Below are positions 35,837 through 48,545 of a stretch of DNA of 64,000 nucleotides, piece by piece. This DNA comes from Xylaria sp. FL1777 (lineage: Eukaryota > Ascomycota > Sordariomycetes > Xylariales > Xylariaceae): positions 434,001 to 498,000 of the forward strand of contig MU400510.1 in assembly GCA_022578965.1 (NCBI GenBank). The letters run 5' to 3'. The notes below the pieces were generated by a model. The model was not told the DNA's origin. It did no database searches and saw nothing but the letters and a program-made list of their open reading frames with translations. Position numbers and translations under genes: made by a program. Positions within the stretch are counted from its first letter, which is position 1, and each line of letters opens with the position of its first letter.

Positions 35837-38800
35837 GTTGACTGCGTGTATCTCGATGCCACAAATGCCACAACCAAGAGAGCACCGAGCTCACAGCCGG
35901 GACCAGCAGGAGGTGCGGCGAGCTGTGGGTAGCAAGCAGCGTCTTCCGGTCGTGTGCAGTGACTCGGTGATAGCGATAACGGCGGCTCGATGTGGTTGTT
36001 GTGCAGTGGGTAGCGGCCAGGGCTTGTTAAATGACGACAGAAAATGCAGAGCACACAGAAACACGAGAGGAGCATGAAGGTGGCATGGAGGCACCCCCCA
36101 CCTTGGCTTGTCGATAAAATGTTTGGCTGGCTTTCCCAGAGCGGTGAACTTGGGGTTGATCCAGAAGTCCAACCTTGCCCCGCCATGGCCGCACAAAGAG
36201 CTTGGAAGGTTGACTCTAGGTAGACGTGTGTCAAGCGTAGGTACTTAGGTCCGCTAGCCGCCGGCAAAATCCCGGTCTTGAGAGTTTCTACTGTACTTGG
36301 GCGTTACTTACATGTAGTGTCAGGGCTGGCCAATTGAACTCGGATGCTGGAACCGGAAGCTGCTCAATTGGGCATGAACAAAATACCTACCTATGACACT
36401 ACCTCCTACTTGGAGCTTATCAGCCATAAACAAGTTGTTAATCGATATCTCGATATATCTTCTAACTCCAACTATTTAGTCTAGTGAAGTTGGTCAGTAT
36501 TTGGATACTCACATGTGTGTATGCTCCCTACCTACATCTACATGTAGGTATATGCCCTGCTATGGGACAGGTAGCTTTATTTTTATTTCACTGTGGCATG
36601 ACTCTCAACCAGCTTCGGCTAGCTTACACAATGGCACTCATTATGACGTATCCCACTGGCATTTAACCTTGACACTCACTTCCATGTGGTTTTTTAATCC
36701 AAGCATCACTGCATCAAACTCCAAGTGCCCTTTACTGCCAACAAAGGTTCTATGGATTTAGAACAACATCGCCATAAGTGCTTGATATTCTATTAACAGC
36801 AGGAGTTCCATCCCAATGTAAAACATAAATGGTATATGCGGCTTTATTGATGCTCACCCTTTTATTATGGTGATAAAGTGCAAGGCTATAAACTAAGGCA
36901 GTAAGCGGTTAATACAGTAGTTTGGCTTATCGGAAGGGATAAAACATAAGGGTATAAACAGCCCGATACGAGACGAGGGAGATGGTGTAACCAATTCAGC
37001 CATATTTTTATTGGCAAGTTTGATTGCGTTCTATGCCCCTTTTCTCTGGAAGACACGATACCAGTCAATTTAGCTCTAGACAGTTAGATGGACACAAATA
37101 GTGAGGCGGTCTGTCTTTGCTAATAACTGTGCCTCCTCTCTATCTTAACGCTACTGTTAATAGTGATCTGAAGGCCACCAACCATTCGACACTCCATAAT
37201 TAGCATCGTAATCTGCTGTGCTGAAGGTGCATTCTCTAGCATTGCGTGCACACATGTGACTTTTGTAAGTGAACATGGTATCGGGTATGCGAAAGATGGC
37301 TGTTCCTTTGGCAATGTGTACTACGTACTTATTGTGACACTCCCTACCTATGTACCCGTTTCTCCGAGGTTGTACTTAAGTAGGGATTATAGCTGAAGAT
37401 TTGTACCAAAGAAGACACTCAAAATCTCCGGTATATTGATGTATCACACACCTTTGTTTACTGAACGTCAACTTAACACTCAGATTCTCACCTGGAATAC
37501 TACTTTAACTTAATAAATAGAAAAGTGATCTTGTGGAAGTAACCTATTGAATTAATTGGCCTATGCATGCTAATGATGTTATAGAATCAATTGGATTACT
37601 TGTGTGGCTCTTCTATTTAAGTAATTGAGACCAGATATTATAGTATTCAACCCAATTACGGCATACTGTTTTTGCAAGTCAAGGTATCTCTTCACGTCTC
37701 CATCTTGAGGTCTGGAGCAGCTGTTGAAGTCTACATCCAGAGGTATCCCTCTGTGCATTGTGCTTGGTACTAATATGCTACCTATCTACAATGAAATGTG
37801 TCTATGATCGCCACCATCGGGAGATCTTTGAGGCTTCCCTATGTAGACAGCAGCCCCTCACAGCACAACTCGTAATTACAGGACGACCTAAGCCACGCTA
37901 AACCCCAGTTATTTCGGTCCCCAGAGATAGTCCACACTAGACTAGGTACACTACTATACGGTACTACATGTAGATGGGATCATAGTACGTACCTATGGTA
38001 TGTACCTCTTTACCATGAACTTGGGATGAGCACCTTCAATTTTCAAGTATAGCATCAGAAGCCAATACTAGTCTGGGTCAAGTTAATTGACTACCAGTAC
38101 CTACTAGGCTCTATATTAAGTAGATAGTACTAACTTCATATTAGATACTCCTATATATAAGTATGTATAGGTGACCCTGTTAAGGAATAAGGCTGCAAGC
38201 TCTTTGTTGAGTTTTCCGGGTTGAAGACTACCTACTGTGGTGGTACTAAAATAGATACCTACAAAAGGCTCTACTAGGTATGTAGGCACTCGCCTACAGT
38301 ATCAAGCGTGACGAACCTAAATGAGTTCGCAATGTTGAAGTTATCCTAGCAATCCTTTCGCAGAACTTCGGCCAAACTACTTAGTGTAGGAAATCTACTA
38401 ACGACTACCTACTTAAGGGTGTATAGTATAGTAAGGTATGCGTACATACCTAGGTAGGTGTACGCCACCTACATGTAGGTATACGCTGTATGTGCCGGTA
38501 TGAGAAAATCATGTGGTGAGTGGACATGCAAGGGACAAAGGTGTTCCTGCATTAGCGCGAGATTTCTTCACACTGATAGGTAGGCGACTGATTCATTCAG
38601 CGACAGTTTGCAGCATAACGCCCACCATAGCAGCTTCTTAAAGAGGTAGCGGCCATTTCCTACTTCCTACTACAAATCCGCAGGAAAAGTATGGTAAACG
38701 GTCTAGTGTACTTGTCTCAAAAATAGGGCAAACACAGGCAGCCTGATTTGATGTCTGGGACCCTTTGTCTCACTACGTGTACACAGCCATATTCGATTAT

Positions 38801-39993
38801 TACGGTTTCTACTAATGTGATAGATGCTACGTCACCGACGATGACACCTCATTGATCGTTCCTCAGAATTGGCCATCAGTCTCAGAGAGAATGACAACAC
38901 TGGCAATGGCAGGCTCCGGCTCACCTTTGAAGCATCTGAATTGAAGGGAGGTATCCGGTTACATGCATCCTTCGCTGCGCGGTCCACTGGGCTAAGCTGC
39001 GTAGTGGCACATGGTGCAGAGGCTCCCATTGGCCCAATTTGTTTCGGTCTGTTAGGATCCATCGGTTGTTTCTGCGGAGAATAACAGCAATACTACGTAT
39101 GAGCAATACACCCCTTACCACTGTCCAGGAATCATCCTCGCCAATGAAAGCTTGGTATTGCATGAAGCCAGCATGAAGCCATTCCCCCACATTTAAATTA
39201 ACGTACTCCGTTGGACCACGGCCATAATCGCAGACCCATCTTCGACGGTATGCCCAGCATGTGCGCGCTTGGCTGTCAAGTCAGGGCGTGCCAATCAACA
39301 ATGAAGTTGATCCAAGGGCCAGTGTCTTCAGCCCATCTTTGTGCTCCCTTGACGCCCACTGGGCTGTACACTACAGGCCATGAGATCACCATGGGCAGCA
39401 AAGGGCAGCAAAGGGCTCTCTGGACACAAACCAACCGGGCTGGGGCTATGAATGAAATCCGTAATGGAAAGGATGATCCCTTTTACGCAGTAGGCCCTTT
39501 ATGTCTCTTTCATGTGGATCAGCCGAGCAAGATACCGATGCCAACAACACTTACTGAGTACACTAACACGACCCCAGTAAGCGTTGCGCAATCAACCTCC
39601 ACCGCTTACACTACACTGCACTAGAACGAGTCCCATGTCGCCTCTCCCCTGAACGAAGGAAACGCCCAACCTGTCTAATTTCCCAGTAGCGCAGCAATCT
39701 GGCGGTGGGGTTGCTCGGGATGGCAGTGAGTGAGTGTATTTACGGTCCCTCCTATTCTTTGTCCGGAGAACCTATTAATACCTGACACCCTCTGACCTTG
39801 ACACTCTCCTTCTTTCTTCTTCCCTCTTCAGCCCAACAGCCAATTCGCACTCTTGCTCGCAACTTTGACTTCGGTCGTCCACTCTTTTCCAACGCTCTCA
39901 AGCTTGAAGCTTCACTCACACTCTTTACCAAATCAACGATAACTTGTCGTTTCGTTAAACGTACAAATCAACCAACCAACCCCATCAGCCAAA
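35837..39993. other. Intergenic region (4.2 kb), AT-rich, with CT-rich tract near its right end
   Basis: Between divergent LOS1 (-) and the small GPI protein gene (+). No supported gene. 36300-38700 is AT-rich with scattered TACCT/AGGTA motifs, densest near 37920-38500. 39803-39829 is a nearly pure CT tract ending in TTCAG, likely the core promoter or a leader intron end of the gene at 39994. An open frame at 39211-39624 has no ATG start. Confidence 0.55.
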
Positions 39994-40810
39994 ATGCGTT
40001 ACTCCGCTATTGCCCTCTTCGCCGGCGCCGCCCTGGCCACCAGCACCGTCTACTCCACGGATGTTGTCACCATCACCTCGTGCGGTCCCGAAGTCACCAA
40101 CTGCCCTGCCAACTCTGGCAGCTCTTACCCTACTCAGGGTGGCTACCCGGTCGAGTCGTACCCTGCTGCTCAGACCACCTCCAGCGAGGCTAGCCCTACT
40201 ACCAAGTCTTCCTCTGCCTCTTCTGCCTACCCTACCTCCTCGGAGAGCAGCCACGGCTACCCTACTGGATCCTACCCTGTTGAGACCCCCAGCTCTTCTG
40301 CTGAGACCTCTGCTGCTCAGACCACTCCTAGCAGCTACCCCAGCAGCAGCTACCCCGTCGGTGGTGCTAGCAGCAGCTCCAGCGCCCTGCCTTCCAGCTA
40401 CAGCTCTTACCCTGCTGTTTCGTCTTACCCGACCACTCTGGCGACCTCTTCTGCTCCCTCTTACCCCAGCACCTCAGTGATCGCCGTCACCTACACCACC
40501 TGCGTCCCGACGACCTCTGTCAGCTACTCTACTGTGACCTACGCTGCTAGCAGCAGCACCAGCGCCGTCGTCTCCATTCCTGCCAGCTACCCAGTTCCCA
40601 GCAGCAGCGTTGCCCCCACTGGTGGCTACACGTAAGTGACTCTTAATCCACACCTCAAACATGATCAGAAGAGACAGTAGTCTAACTCCCTATCACAGTG
40701 CTACTCCCTACCCAACTGGTAGCCCCATCCCCACTGCCGGTGCTTCCACCATGGCCGGCTCTGCCTTCTTTGCCGCTGCTGCCGGTATTGCCGCCGTTCT
40801 CTTCGCTTAA
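39994..40810 (+). CDS. Small GPI-anchored Ser/Tyr/Pro-rich cell-wall protein
   Basis: Exons 39994-40631 and 40699-40810 around a 67-nt intron (CTAAC branch site) encode 249 residues. There is a signal peptide (MRYSAIALFAGAALA). A conserved-looking head, VYSTDVVTITSCGPEVTNCP, follows. Then comes a long repeat-like region of Ser/Thr with SYP, GYP and SSSY units. The hydrophobic tail after GASTMAGS (FFAAAAGIAAVLFA) is a GPI-attachment signal. Codons are strongly C/T-ending (GCT, TCC, ACC, TAC) and the promoter has a CT tract, which suggests high expression. The head resembles abundant ascomycete wall proteins such as the Neurospora clock-controlled CCG-6 type, from memory. A structural wall role is inferred. 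Confidence 0.87.
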
Positions 40811-43336
40811 GCGTCTAGCAAGCACAATTGCTTGAAAGAATTCCCTTGTTGATGACGACCTTTTTATTTATGGCCAAGCCCCGGGAACAAAGGGACGGGC
40901 TCACGGTAACTAGCAATGATATCCGGGCCGCAGCACCGAACCCAGCAGTGGTTTGGGGAGCAGAAACCCAGCTTTGTGTATTTAATTTCTAATTGTATCT
41001 AAAAGGCGTTTTTGGGATTGCCTCGTTTGTTTTGAAAAGATTTTTCTAACATTCGGGGTTTCCAATGCGTTGTCGTTTATAATACAGTAGAAATCTGTCT
41101 TTGGAACCTGTTCTCCAGTGCTACCTGTCTATACAACATGACCTTCAATGTGTGCGTGAATTATATCCCTAACTGCTTGACTAAATTGAGACGTACGGGT
41201 AGTTTGTTTCATACCCTTGTTTAGCTGGAAGCCTCATTGGTCGTTTACCCCGGGAAACCGAACGGGTCCGTACTTACGTTTGTCTCTCTGCCCCTGGCGA
41301 TCATCCCATGGCTTCGGCGGCCTAAGGGGGCCTAATTTCCGAGCGAATCCCCTCACCTCCACCACTATACTTTAACCGGCATGTGGTGCGCACTTTGTGC
41401 CACCGTGCCTCTCAACCTAGCATAGTTACCTATGTAATTAGACGTATGTTGGAAGTACGGTAATTCTCCTTCTTTTCTGGGATTGCTTTTCCTGACTTGA
41501 ACCAACGAGCGAGAGATGGCGGCCGGAATGGTACCGGTATTCTTCGAAGCGGCTTCCCGCCAGGTGGCATCCAGCGAAGTACCTATCCCTAGCTCACATG
41601 TGCCCGTGTATGGTAACAACTGTTGACAACATGTTTCCGTAACTAGGATGGTAAGCGCAACGAACACCATTACTTAAAATAATGAGTTCTACATGCTACC
41701 TAGTTAAACGGACACTTGATGACTACCTGTGTACTGTTAGGGCAATAGATTCGGTACACTAAGGTACCTATCTCTATCTTAAGGGAGAACTCCTTCCTCG
41801 GCGGTTCTCTATGCGTAGTTATTTAATAACTATGAGCATTCTGCTACTAAGAAAAGATCAAACAGCTGATAATTTCCCAAGATATCCTTATGACATCATT
41901 GTTCAAGCAACAGTATGATCACACGGCATTATAATCGAGGGCGCTTCCGATGTCATCCTTGTTATAATTAAATGCTTTGGTTCGGTCACCGAGCAAAAAG
42001 AAGAAAAAAGACAATCCTCTCATAAAATTTCTGGTCGCTGGACAAATTCAGATTGTCTAGACATTGAAGTCATGACGAGGGTTTGTTATACCTGTATACA
42101 TACGTTGTACTACTTACTATACAGACACGAATACTCTCAATCAAACAACTGTTTTCATCCGGTCTGATATCCTCTAGCTCCATGAAGCGAAAATAATCCC
42201 GAAGTGGGAATATCCGTAAGCTTGATTATTTATTTGCCATCGGTTGATCAGCATAGAGATGACGTGAATACCAACCAGGTAGCAACATGATTGATTGCTC
42301 GGAGCACCAGGCTTAACGTCTCTACATAGCTACCTACTCATGATCCGGCGAGTCTTTAAGTCTCGGAAACAGACAAGATTCGCTTCAGAAGTTCAAGATT
42401 GAAACGATTAGACGAAGCTCAGATTCGGGGGTTGCCTCATTTTCTCCACCGTCTGCTTCAACTATCTCTCCTTATTTTTGTCAGAATCAACATTGGGTTC
42501 ATTATCAGAATTCTTCCTCAAGAAGTCTCATTTTATTTCATCTCCTTTACCGGGGACCAAGGTTTGGTTCGGATACTGGAGGTAAGCTTGTACAAGACAC
42601 CATAATTGCTCCTGCTTGAGATAAGAATTCGGTCTAGTAATTTGACTGCTGAATGAGATTACTCAGGGTATCCAATTAGTCCCTGTCGACTCTCTCGACC
42701 GACTTCATTGAGAGTGTCGAGCAGCAGAGTAACTGCATGGTATTCATTAAATAACCGAAGAATACTTTCTGTATATTCGTCTGTCGTCTACAATTGGTCC
42801 TTGAAGACCTCGGCTCCTTCAATGGTGTCTTTGTAGCACTTCACGATTGGAGCTAGTACCGGCTGGTTGGGGCCAACGCCAGCAAGTTGTCGTATCGGAC
42901 TTCTACAGTAAAATTATACCACATACCCGCGGTCTAACAGCTCGTCTATGACTAGGGGCGTGAGTTTAAATTTATCAGATCTCGGTACACCGTGTAGTCA
43001 TAGAACAGATGAGGAGCTACTAGTCCTTCACTAATCATATCCTGGTTTTCTAAGAGACCACGTTCCAGAACCTTCAAGGCGACCCGTTCTCGTTGTTCTG
43101 TGGCAGGTACCATAGGGGATAGTAGAGAGGGCCCTAGGGATTCCAGTCTGACCTTCTCGCTTCAATCCGTCTTTGATTTCTTGCAATCCAGTGTCAATGC
43201 GGTCAACTGGCAGGCATAACTGTTACCTAATAATCTCCGACCGCTCCGTCTGGATCTTATCTCAGGCATTTCTGTCCCCGGGCTTCTCATTGATATTTTT
43301 ATCAAGCTGAGGTCATGTCCTGGTTTTGTCACTTGA
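40811..43336. other. Intergenic region (2.5 kb) without supported gene
   Basis: Includes the 3' UTR of the wall protein gene and AT-rich DNA. A 69-residue frame at 42399-42605 and an antisense frame at 43162-43374 have no recognisable features. Confidence 0.5.
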
Positions 43337-44238
43337 GCTTCGCCTACAAGACGCCCACAGTTTTCCAAAATCACAATTCACTGGCAAGTACTTTGCTCGG
43401 AAATCCTCCTAAGATTAGTGAATACTCTTAAGGATTCGCTTCCTCGTGCTCAGAATCGTGCTAAGTATGAACACCTTGTGTCCGAGCGCAAGTCTCTCGC
43501 CCGTCAGTCTGTTAGGCCTCTCCGACTGAACGCTGCAAGTGACTCCATTAAGGCCATTTCCATGGGGTTTCCTGACGTGATTAGGACTATCTTTAACGCC
43601 TGCAATATGCGCGTCTTACTGCACTTCAAGTGCAGATTATGGATCATGGTTATGCAGCTTGGAGAGCTGCTATTCTTTCTTTTAAGAAAGATTTGTATAG
43701 AGCTGTGGTGTCTGTTTATGACAGTGCTAAGTGGAAGTATTGGGTTAACCTCTTGGACAACAGTGATGTCCTTGAGTTCGATGATAGCCTGAAGAGGAGG
43801 ATGACCTTGATGATATGGATGTGGATGAAGATCCCGGCAATGCGCCGCGTGACTTCAATCTAAATGACACGGGGGATTCGGACCCGGAACTCGTCGTTAC
43901 CACGCCGTCGAGGAGTGAGACTATGAATATTGTTACTCCTGTTCATCGAGTTCGCAAACAAACTACTCGCGCAAAGAATCGCAAGTTCAACCAAAAGAGG
44001 GCCTGCCCCTCAAGGTTGTTTGCAAGTTCAAGGATCCTGGTGTGACGGCCTGTATTGGCTATGTTACCAGTCATACTCCGTGTGAGCCTGTAAGTTAATT
44101 CGTATCTATTTCGGATTAGTTTCACTGATAGGTTAGTTGCCTGCTATGCTGCACTTTGACGCCATGCGCGTCAATGAGTTGTTGCATGTTACACGCGTTG
44201 AACCAGCTGAACACCTTGTGCTATCTCCAGACGCATAG
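43337..44238 (+). pseudogene. Frameshifted relic of an unidentified protein gene
   Basis: Protein-like sequence continues across frame changes. 43337 to about 43610 reads in one frame (words such as RAKYEHLVSERKSLARQ). About 43600-43785 reads in a second (QIMDHGYAAWRAAILSFKKD, then WKYWVNLLDN). From about 43785 to 44000 a third frame carries an acidic EEEDDLDDMDVDEDPGN stretch and a basic RKQTTRAKNRK stretch. A fourth segment (LKVVCKFKDPGVTACIGYVT) ends at a clean GTAAGT donor (44090). It resumes after TTAG at 44137, with LPAMLHFDAMRVNELLHV running to a stop at 44236-44238. At least three frame changes are needed. The shift near 43785 is explained by one missing C. No start codon is visible. 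I do not recognise the family. Sequencing error is an alternative to decay. Confidence 0.5.
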
Positions 44239-44325
44239 TTCGGTGAGACACCGGGACCGTACTGCGCTGAATTGAGACCTATTGAGACTGTCTCGCGTAC
44301 GGGAAGTGAAGCTATTCAGCCCTGG

Positions 44326-44850
44326 CTAATCTGAGACATATGGGCGGACCACGGAGGTTAGGAAGCCCCTGTCAGGTGATATAGTCACATATAGACCCCT
44401 AGGGTATAGCCTAACGAAATCCCTTGCCATGTCAGCGGGTCGAACTGACATGAGGGCAACGCCGTCATCTTCCTCGTCGACAATCTGGATCGCGGATGCC
44501 GGTGCGACTCCTTCGCCAGCCGATGACTGCGACCGCGGCCGGCCAGGCGGCTGGGCGGCGAAATGAACACGAGAAGCCGGCCGTTGGCTGATGTATGATG
44601 CCTCGGATCCCGGCTGGGAAAGGATATGGCGAGATGGAAAGCTGTTGTTGTATCTGAAGCCGACTTTAATCAGCCACTTGTCCCAGCATTGCGGGACGAC
44701 ACGCTTCGCCGGATCGACGAGCAGCCAAACTGTGCCGGTTCGACGCATCTTATCAAGTAGAAAGCGTGGGAAAACACCAAAGCCATCTTCTGAGTCTCCC
44801 GATACTTGTAGTGCTCCAAATGCTTCTTCGTCGATGGGATTCAGATACAT
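44326..44850 (-). CDS. Orphan hypothetical protein, possibly a gene fragment
   Basis: Frame of 174 residues from ATG at 44850. The reading frame stays open upstream to 44940, where a stop overlaps a possible AG acceptor (TATAG), so the true gene may have had an earlier exon. The N-terminal half looks like folded protein, with FGVFPRFLLDKMRRTGTVWL, then VVPQCWDKWLIKVGF. The middle is a Ser/Pro/Arg-rich linker. The C-terminal part contains DFVRLYPRGLYVTISPDRGF. No signal peptide or membrane segment. The neighbouring relic gene lies on the other strand only about 90 bases away, so this may also be decaying accessory DNA. Family not recognised. Confidence 0.4.
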   Translation of the reverse strand: MYLNPIDEEAFGALQVSGDSEDGFGVFPRFLLDKMRRTGTVWLLVDPAKRVVPQCWDKWLIKVGFRYNNSFPSRHILSQPGSEASYISQRPASRVHFAAQPPGRPRSQSSAGEGVAPASAIQIVDEEDDGVALMSVRPADMARDFVRLYPRGLYVTISPDRGFLTSVVRPYVSD

Positions 44851-45855
44851 CGTGGCGCCGTGGCGCCAGCCCTGCTCCGAGCCCTGTCTGGCCGCTTCGT
44901 TCAGCCAGGCCTTAACTTGTTTCCAGACTTTCTGGTTGCTCTATATAGTGGGATTGGTGTATATATATGGGCTATTCCCACCAACTGCCTAGGGGCTAAT
45001 TGACCAACGTACCGGCTACTGACCCCTTTACTACCTACCTGCTATGTCACCGCTAGGGCTACCCATTCACTCTGGAACAATAACCTCTGACAGCCCCGAA
45101 CCAATTGTATATAGACTCAAGGACAGCCACCATGCTCGGCAACAGCCCCGATGGGAGGCATGGACTTTTGCAGCCATAACGGATTATTGTATGTAGAATA
45201 GAGAGTCAACTACTCAGTTCCAAGCCCTGACATCAGCCCTTGTTATATTGCATTGGTATACTCATATGTTCGACCCTCAGAAGGATGACAATGGGGAGGT
45301 TGTTTTGGAAGGATGTCTGTCTGCTAGGATGGCAGCATGGAGACCAGGCATCGATCCGGGCACTTCGATTGATAAACAGGGACAAAAAAAGGTGTAAACA
45401 GCAAATATCAAATTCGGATGTCGACCTATGAGTTAGGAAGCGCTACATGTCTTTATATCCTCTTTTTCGAGTTACGCTTCTCCGATGATGCGACGGCGTG
45501 CCACAACGCTTGCTAGGTTCTCCAGCGAGACGATAATATGTGACTAAACGTTTTAAGATCGTTGATGTTTGTTTGTACGATCAACCTGATGGCGGTCCAT
45601 GGTAACGCGTGATACATTGGATCATACCGAATCGCAATATCACCAATGGTCTAAGTGGAACTCACAAAATCGTAACGTGGCCGAATGAATTGTTTTTTTA
45701 ATTAGAAAAGACCGGGAGTTCAGGGATATACTATAAGTTTCCTGGCCTATCCAGCGGGTTTTCCAAGGATATCGAGAATGTATATCGTACGACATTTGGC
45801 AACAAGGTTCCATCTATTCCTGATCGAATATTCCTTTCATTTGTTTTCTGCTGCT

Positions 45856-46010
45856 GCAGCAAAAAGGACGCCTTAAACCATGCGAGGCTCATTTAATGAT
45901 CTATTAGCAAGGTCGAACTCCTTCTAATCTTAGTCCCCCAAATCTCTGCAATGACTACTCCTATTTGCTTCTAGCTAGGTCGATTAAGGCGTCCTTTTGT
46001 TTGCTGCTGC
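45856..46010. repeat. Short inverted repeat (possible hairpin or element ends)
   Basis: The left arm 45856-45876 and right arm 45984-46010 are inverted copies around AAGGACGCCTTAA, preceded by GCAGC-rich ends. They match apart from a short insertion in the right arm. The spacer is 107 bases. No target-site duplication was identified. Confidence 0.55.
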
Positions 46011-46760
46011 TACTAAAACCTGAAGGCACCAATGTTGTTATGTTATACATGCCGCTATTGAAGTCGCTCCTCAACAATGTGAGGGTAGCAAACCCATTTT
46101 TGTCTCTAGGTGTCTTAGCGGTGGGCCTCACAGAAGTAGATTTCTCATTAAGCTACTTGACTATAACTATATACATAACAGCCTACTCCAAGTTACTGAA
46201 CGAGGGGACTATGCCTCGCTAGCTCTACTATGCATATCCCACACTTAAAGTAGCGAAGATGATAAAAACATATTCAGTACTGACGCCGAACTATTCACTC
46301 TCACTGACATAGTAAGAATAGCAGGTCCCCCAAAAGGTGACACCGAATGAGGACAGAGTACCTCTCTGTGCCCGTGTGGGCTAGAGAGAGGCGGGGTAAA
46401 TAGGAGGAATTGAACACAAAACAGGAGTGAACTCATGAACTCATGAATGCCTTGCCAGATGAGAAACGCAGACCAACTCACGAGAGTAACAACGAGCGCA
46501 AATCTTAAGGCACCACAATATAATCTGTTGCTGCTTTTGATATGTACTTATATGCGTGTGTATCTAGTAAGGGAGGTAAAACTGTCGCCGAGTCCCGTTA
46601 TTCAGAAGCTAACTTCTCGTACAACACTATCTAATGATGAGAAGATAAGATGCTCACTCACTCACTACGTAAAAGTCAGAGAAAGAGGGGGATGGGCGGG
46701 GGAATTGGCTGGTCATAAAAAGGAATAGCTAAGTCAGCATCTATACACATCCCTTCTCAC

Positions 46761-47007
46761 CTAGAGTTCGTAATAGAGTCTGTAATAGGAGTATCAAGCT
46801 CCTCAAGCTTATTACGAATGAAGTCGGGGATCTCATACCTTGTCCAAGTGATTACATACACAGAAGAACCTACCCGCCTGACACGAAGCACAAACTCACT
46901 AAGACCACAGAAACCGAAAGCAGTAAAGACAGAACAGACTCTTCTATTCCTATCAATCAATAGTAAGCTAAATAGATAACTGACTAGCTTAACAAGTGAA
47001 TTTCCAG
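46761..47007 (-). other. Possible orphan exon or coding relic
   Basis: A minus-strand open stretch bounded by an AG (CTTAG) upstream and a GTGAGA donor at 46760. It reads like protein, with VCSVFTAFGFCGLSEFVLRV, then YVITWTRYEIPDFIRNKLEE. It has no ATG and no partner exon that I could find. Random open frame is the alternative. Confidence 0.2.
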
Positions 47008-47909
47008 CTAAGATCTAATGATAATGATGATGACAAGGATTGCTCCATTGCCCTCTCTACACCGAGCAGTCGTGCAAGACTTTTTCAACTGAGAAAAGAC
47101 TATCTGGTAGGCAGTCGCGAGACAAACGCACGCACACCGATAAAAACAAAACAGTTTCACCGCCATAGTATTTCATCACATGGCGATGCCGATGCCGATC
47201 CTTCGGCCTGCGATACCGGGTGCAGCGCGAAACCAATAAACATCGAAGTGTATCTAACCCTTAAGGGTTTCCTGCCCTATCGGGCAGTCATGCAGGGACC
47301 TGCGGGAGATCGTTGAGGGGTATCGCCAAAAGTTTAAAAATCCAAATCTTTCACCCCTGCTCCAGCACACCTCGGGGTGTGCCGTCCGTTATCTTCTCCC
47401 ATGGCAAGAGGTGCCACTCTTTCTAGAAGTTCCAGAAGCCCCCACAATGAATAGAACGCGAAGGTACGTATTGCGACTCCGCACCAACGCACATGGAAGT
47501 GTTGCAGGGCGGATTGCCCTACTGCGGCCCTAAGAAAAACCAAGATATCATAAATTCGCTCATAACATGTTGCATTTCCGATTATTAAAGAGAATATCGC
47601 CTGTGGGTGCCACTGACACCTGCTACATGCCTGTCTGGAAGAGGAAAGAGGGCCTGCCGAAAAGAATATGGTTTATGTTATGTGACAAAGTAGATCTGTC
47701 ACGGGAAACTAAAGGGAAGAATTTATAATGCCTTTGTATGGAGTGTATCTATGTTAACAGCGCCGTAAAAAAATAGTTGAATATCTGAACAAGGGTATTA
47801 AACGCCATGAAATTGCGGAGTCGATGTCAGAAGACAGGTTTTGATGATGCAAGATGCAATACTTCCAGTATGGGTTGAAACACAAAGGGTATTTCGGAAT
47901 AAATCGCAA

Positions 47910-47927
47910 ATATATATATATATATAT
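47910..47927. repeat. (AT)n microsatellite
   Basis: About nine AT units without interruption. Confidence 0.8.
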
Positions 47928-48545
47928 CGGACTGTAACTCTTCTGTGTCGATATTGTCGCCTAAAAAGAGGCATGTACAGGCGATCGTCCAAAGTTCTAT
48001 GTCCGTTAATCGGCAGCGTATACCCGGCGCAAATTTCTCGTGGCAATTGGCGTTTTCAAGTTTCGACTTAGCCTCACTAGCTTATGACTAGCGGGAGCAT
48101 GAATTTTGAGTAAAATCTCGGCATTCGAAAAGGGCTCCATATAAAGCAATCTGAGCGCGATTTTCTAGAACCTTTTTGTGGGCTACCTAGAACCTATTGC
48201 GAATTCGATGGCTTCGTAGTACTGAGTAATGCATGGAGCAGGATTCGCCTTGAGGCCAGCATTTGTGGATCCGTGACAAGTAGTGTTGGACTCAGTCCAT
48301 TCTTAGACATTTCGTGTTCGAATTCGTTGACAAGTGCAATACGATTCAGTGCTCGGTTGATGCAAAGTCTTATTTGCCAAAGTCGAGAAATTCCGTGGTC
48401 GACCCATCGAAGGACGCGACGAGCAAAGCTATCTCCTCCGATTGTATTGAGTATATTGCTATTGGTGTGCCTAGTACGTAATTGTGGCGAAATTGAGGCT
48501 GACGACGTGGCAAAACGTCACGAGATATGCACCTCGGCAAATAAA

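Larger units (their letters stand above)
44851..48545. other. Gene-poor region (3.7 kb)
   Basis: No complete gene. It holds the inverted repeat at 45856-46010, a possible orphan exon at 46761-47007 (-) and an (AT)n run at 47910-47927. Other open frames are short and featureless. Confidence 0.5.

Noticed and set aside
35626..36267. 213-residue frame upstream of exportin-T
   Set aside because: It overlaps the first intron and leader of LOS1, and its composition is Pro/Ser/His low complexity. The LOS1 model explains the region.
39211..39624. 137-codon open frame upstream of the small GPI protein gene
   Set aside because: It opens with TTG, not ATG, has no recognisable domain and lies in the promoter region of a strongly expressed-looking gene.
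45340..45380. GATCCGGGC-like sequence resembling a tRNA T-arm
   Set aside because: No matching acceptor, D or anticodon arms on either strand.
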